In this document: piece by piece, positions 63,251 through 64,000 of the stretch
Layout of the letters: every line of letters begins with the position of its first letter
Position numbering within the stretch: the first letter of the stretch is position 1
Origin: Rotaria sp. Silwood1
Taxonomy: Eukaryota > Rotifera > Eurotatoria > Philodinida > Philodinidae
Direction of reading: 5' to 3'
Length of the DNA stretch: 64,000 nt
Assembly (NCBI GenBank): GCA_905250075.1
Contig: CAJNOP010000009.1
Span: 4,545,310 to 4,609,309, forward strand
Program-made: the position numbers and the translations under genes
Notes under the pieces: model-generated
What the model saw: only the letters and a program-made list of their open reading frames with translations
The model's database searches: none
What the model was told of the DNA's origin: nothing

Positions 63251-64000
63251 ATTCAACTTCTATTCATTTTTCTTTTAGATATTTTATCAAACTTTAAATT
63301 TCATTGAATAGATCTATGTATCCACTTTCATATTAAAGTTTTTTTTTGTGATTCAATAAAGAATATATAGTTATGAACAATACTCGTTTATTTATGAAAA
63401 AAAAAATATTCATATACATACAATCATTGATTTGATAACAATATTCTTTTAATACAAAATAAATATATTGTAGAACTATGTTCTATTTCAATAATTGCAT
63501 TAGCTATGTTAATATGACCTAAGTACTTTGTAGCAAGTGGACAGAACAGTATGAGTGCTGTCATCTTCAAATGAGAGAATTTTATTAGATTAAAACGGAC
63601 ACGAATACTATCTATCAATAGTATATAGTTAAGTAATAACTTCAAAGCCTGTCAAACAAAAAATAGCATGTAGCTTATCTGTAATCGAGACATAACTAAA
63701 TTAGATTGTTGACTAAACAAATAATAATTATAAAGATCACGGAAGAATTAATAGAATTATCTGCATTTGGTACAGATTAACCATCGATATATTTAATCAC
63801 TTAAATATGACTTAAAAATGTATATTCATTTAAATTCTTAGTCAAATGAAAATACTCAGCAATATTTTTTATAGATCAATATTATACAGATAGAAATGAT
63901 GTCTTCTTCTTTTTTATGATGTATATTTACCGAATAAAGAGATAAGTTATCTATTAAATGAATGATTATAATGACAACTCGGCTATTTTCATTGATACAG
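63251..64000. other. 3' flank, no gene seen
   Basis: AATAAA at about 63,356 is a likely polyadenylation signal for the oxidoreductase. The remaining sequence is AT-rich without a supported gene; the minus-strand frame at 63424-63645 has no coding sign. Confidence 0.4.

Overview
The window looks like AT-rich animal nuclear DNA, most probably from a bdelloid rotifer (Adineta/Rotaria-like). The reasons are animal orthologues with short introns (a TMEM184 family member, ATRAID, an SVIP-like protein), NAD:arginine ADP-ribosyltransferase (ART) domains fused to TPR or ankyrin repeats, and bacterial- or fungal-looking metabolic genes (SDR, FAD monooxygenase, MetE C-terminal domain) set among decayed transposons. 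The species call is inference; the gene structures are read from the sequence with GT..AG boundaries and checked phases.

Layout. 0.5-1.4 kb: an inverted duplication of the 3' end of a piggyBac element, bounded by TTAA. 1.9-11.0 kb: one six-exon gene whose 2,217-residue product joins ankyrin repeats, an acidic and coiled-coil linker, a DEAH/RHA-type helicase, a nucleotidyltransferase-like domain and a PARP catalytic domain with an H-Y-E triad. 12.2-15.4 kb: an intronless ART-TPR protein. 16.7-17.5 kb: an SDR on the minus strand. 18-23 kb: gene-poor, with one cysteine-rich exon-like frame. 23.1-25.2 kb: three small minus-strand genes in tandem (SVIP-like; a small, possibly N-myristoylated protein; a RING-YEATS protein), two with splice acceptors right at the start codon. 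25.8-26.9 kb: an ankyrin-ART protein. 27.2-29.7 kb: a type II membrane S9 peptidase. 30-33 kb: decayed frames. 33.6-34.8 kb: a FAD monooxygenase. 35-51 kb: gene-poor, with a MULE transposase remnant and a roughly 2 kb broken gene for a secreted protein. 51.1-52.4 kb: a four-exon MetE C-terminal-type gene. 52.4-57 kb: gene-poor, with a decayed receptor-like frame. 57.0-57.5 kb: an unrecognised gene cut by a 100-N gap. 57.9-60.9 kb: a TMEM184 homologue (10 exons) followed closely by ATRAID. 62.0-63.25 kb: a zinc-independent MDR oxidoreductase.

Themes. Three separate genes carry ADP-ribosyl transfer domains (one PARP, two ARTs). The ankyrin-helicase-NTase-PARP gene is the strongest candidate for something undescribed: it combines RNA or nucleic acid remodelling, possible nucleotide transfer and ADP-ribosylation in one polypeptide. 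Gene-poor parts are not featureless: several hold long, coherent but stop- or frameshift-broken frames, which suggests a graveyard of once-functional genes. Splice acceptors 0-25 bases ahead of start codons in several genes fit the spliced-leader trans-splicing known from rotifers.
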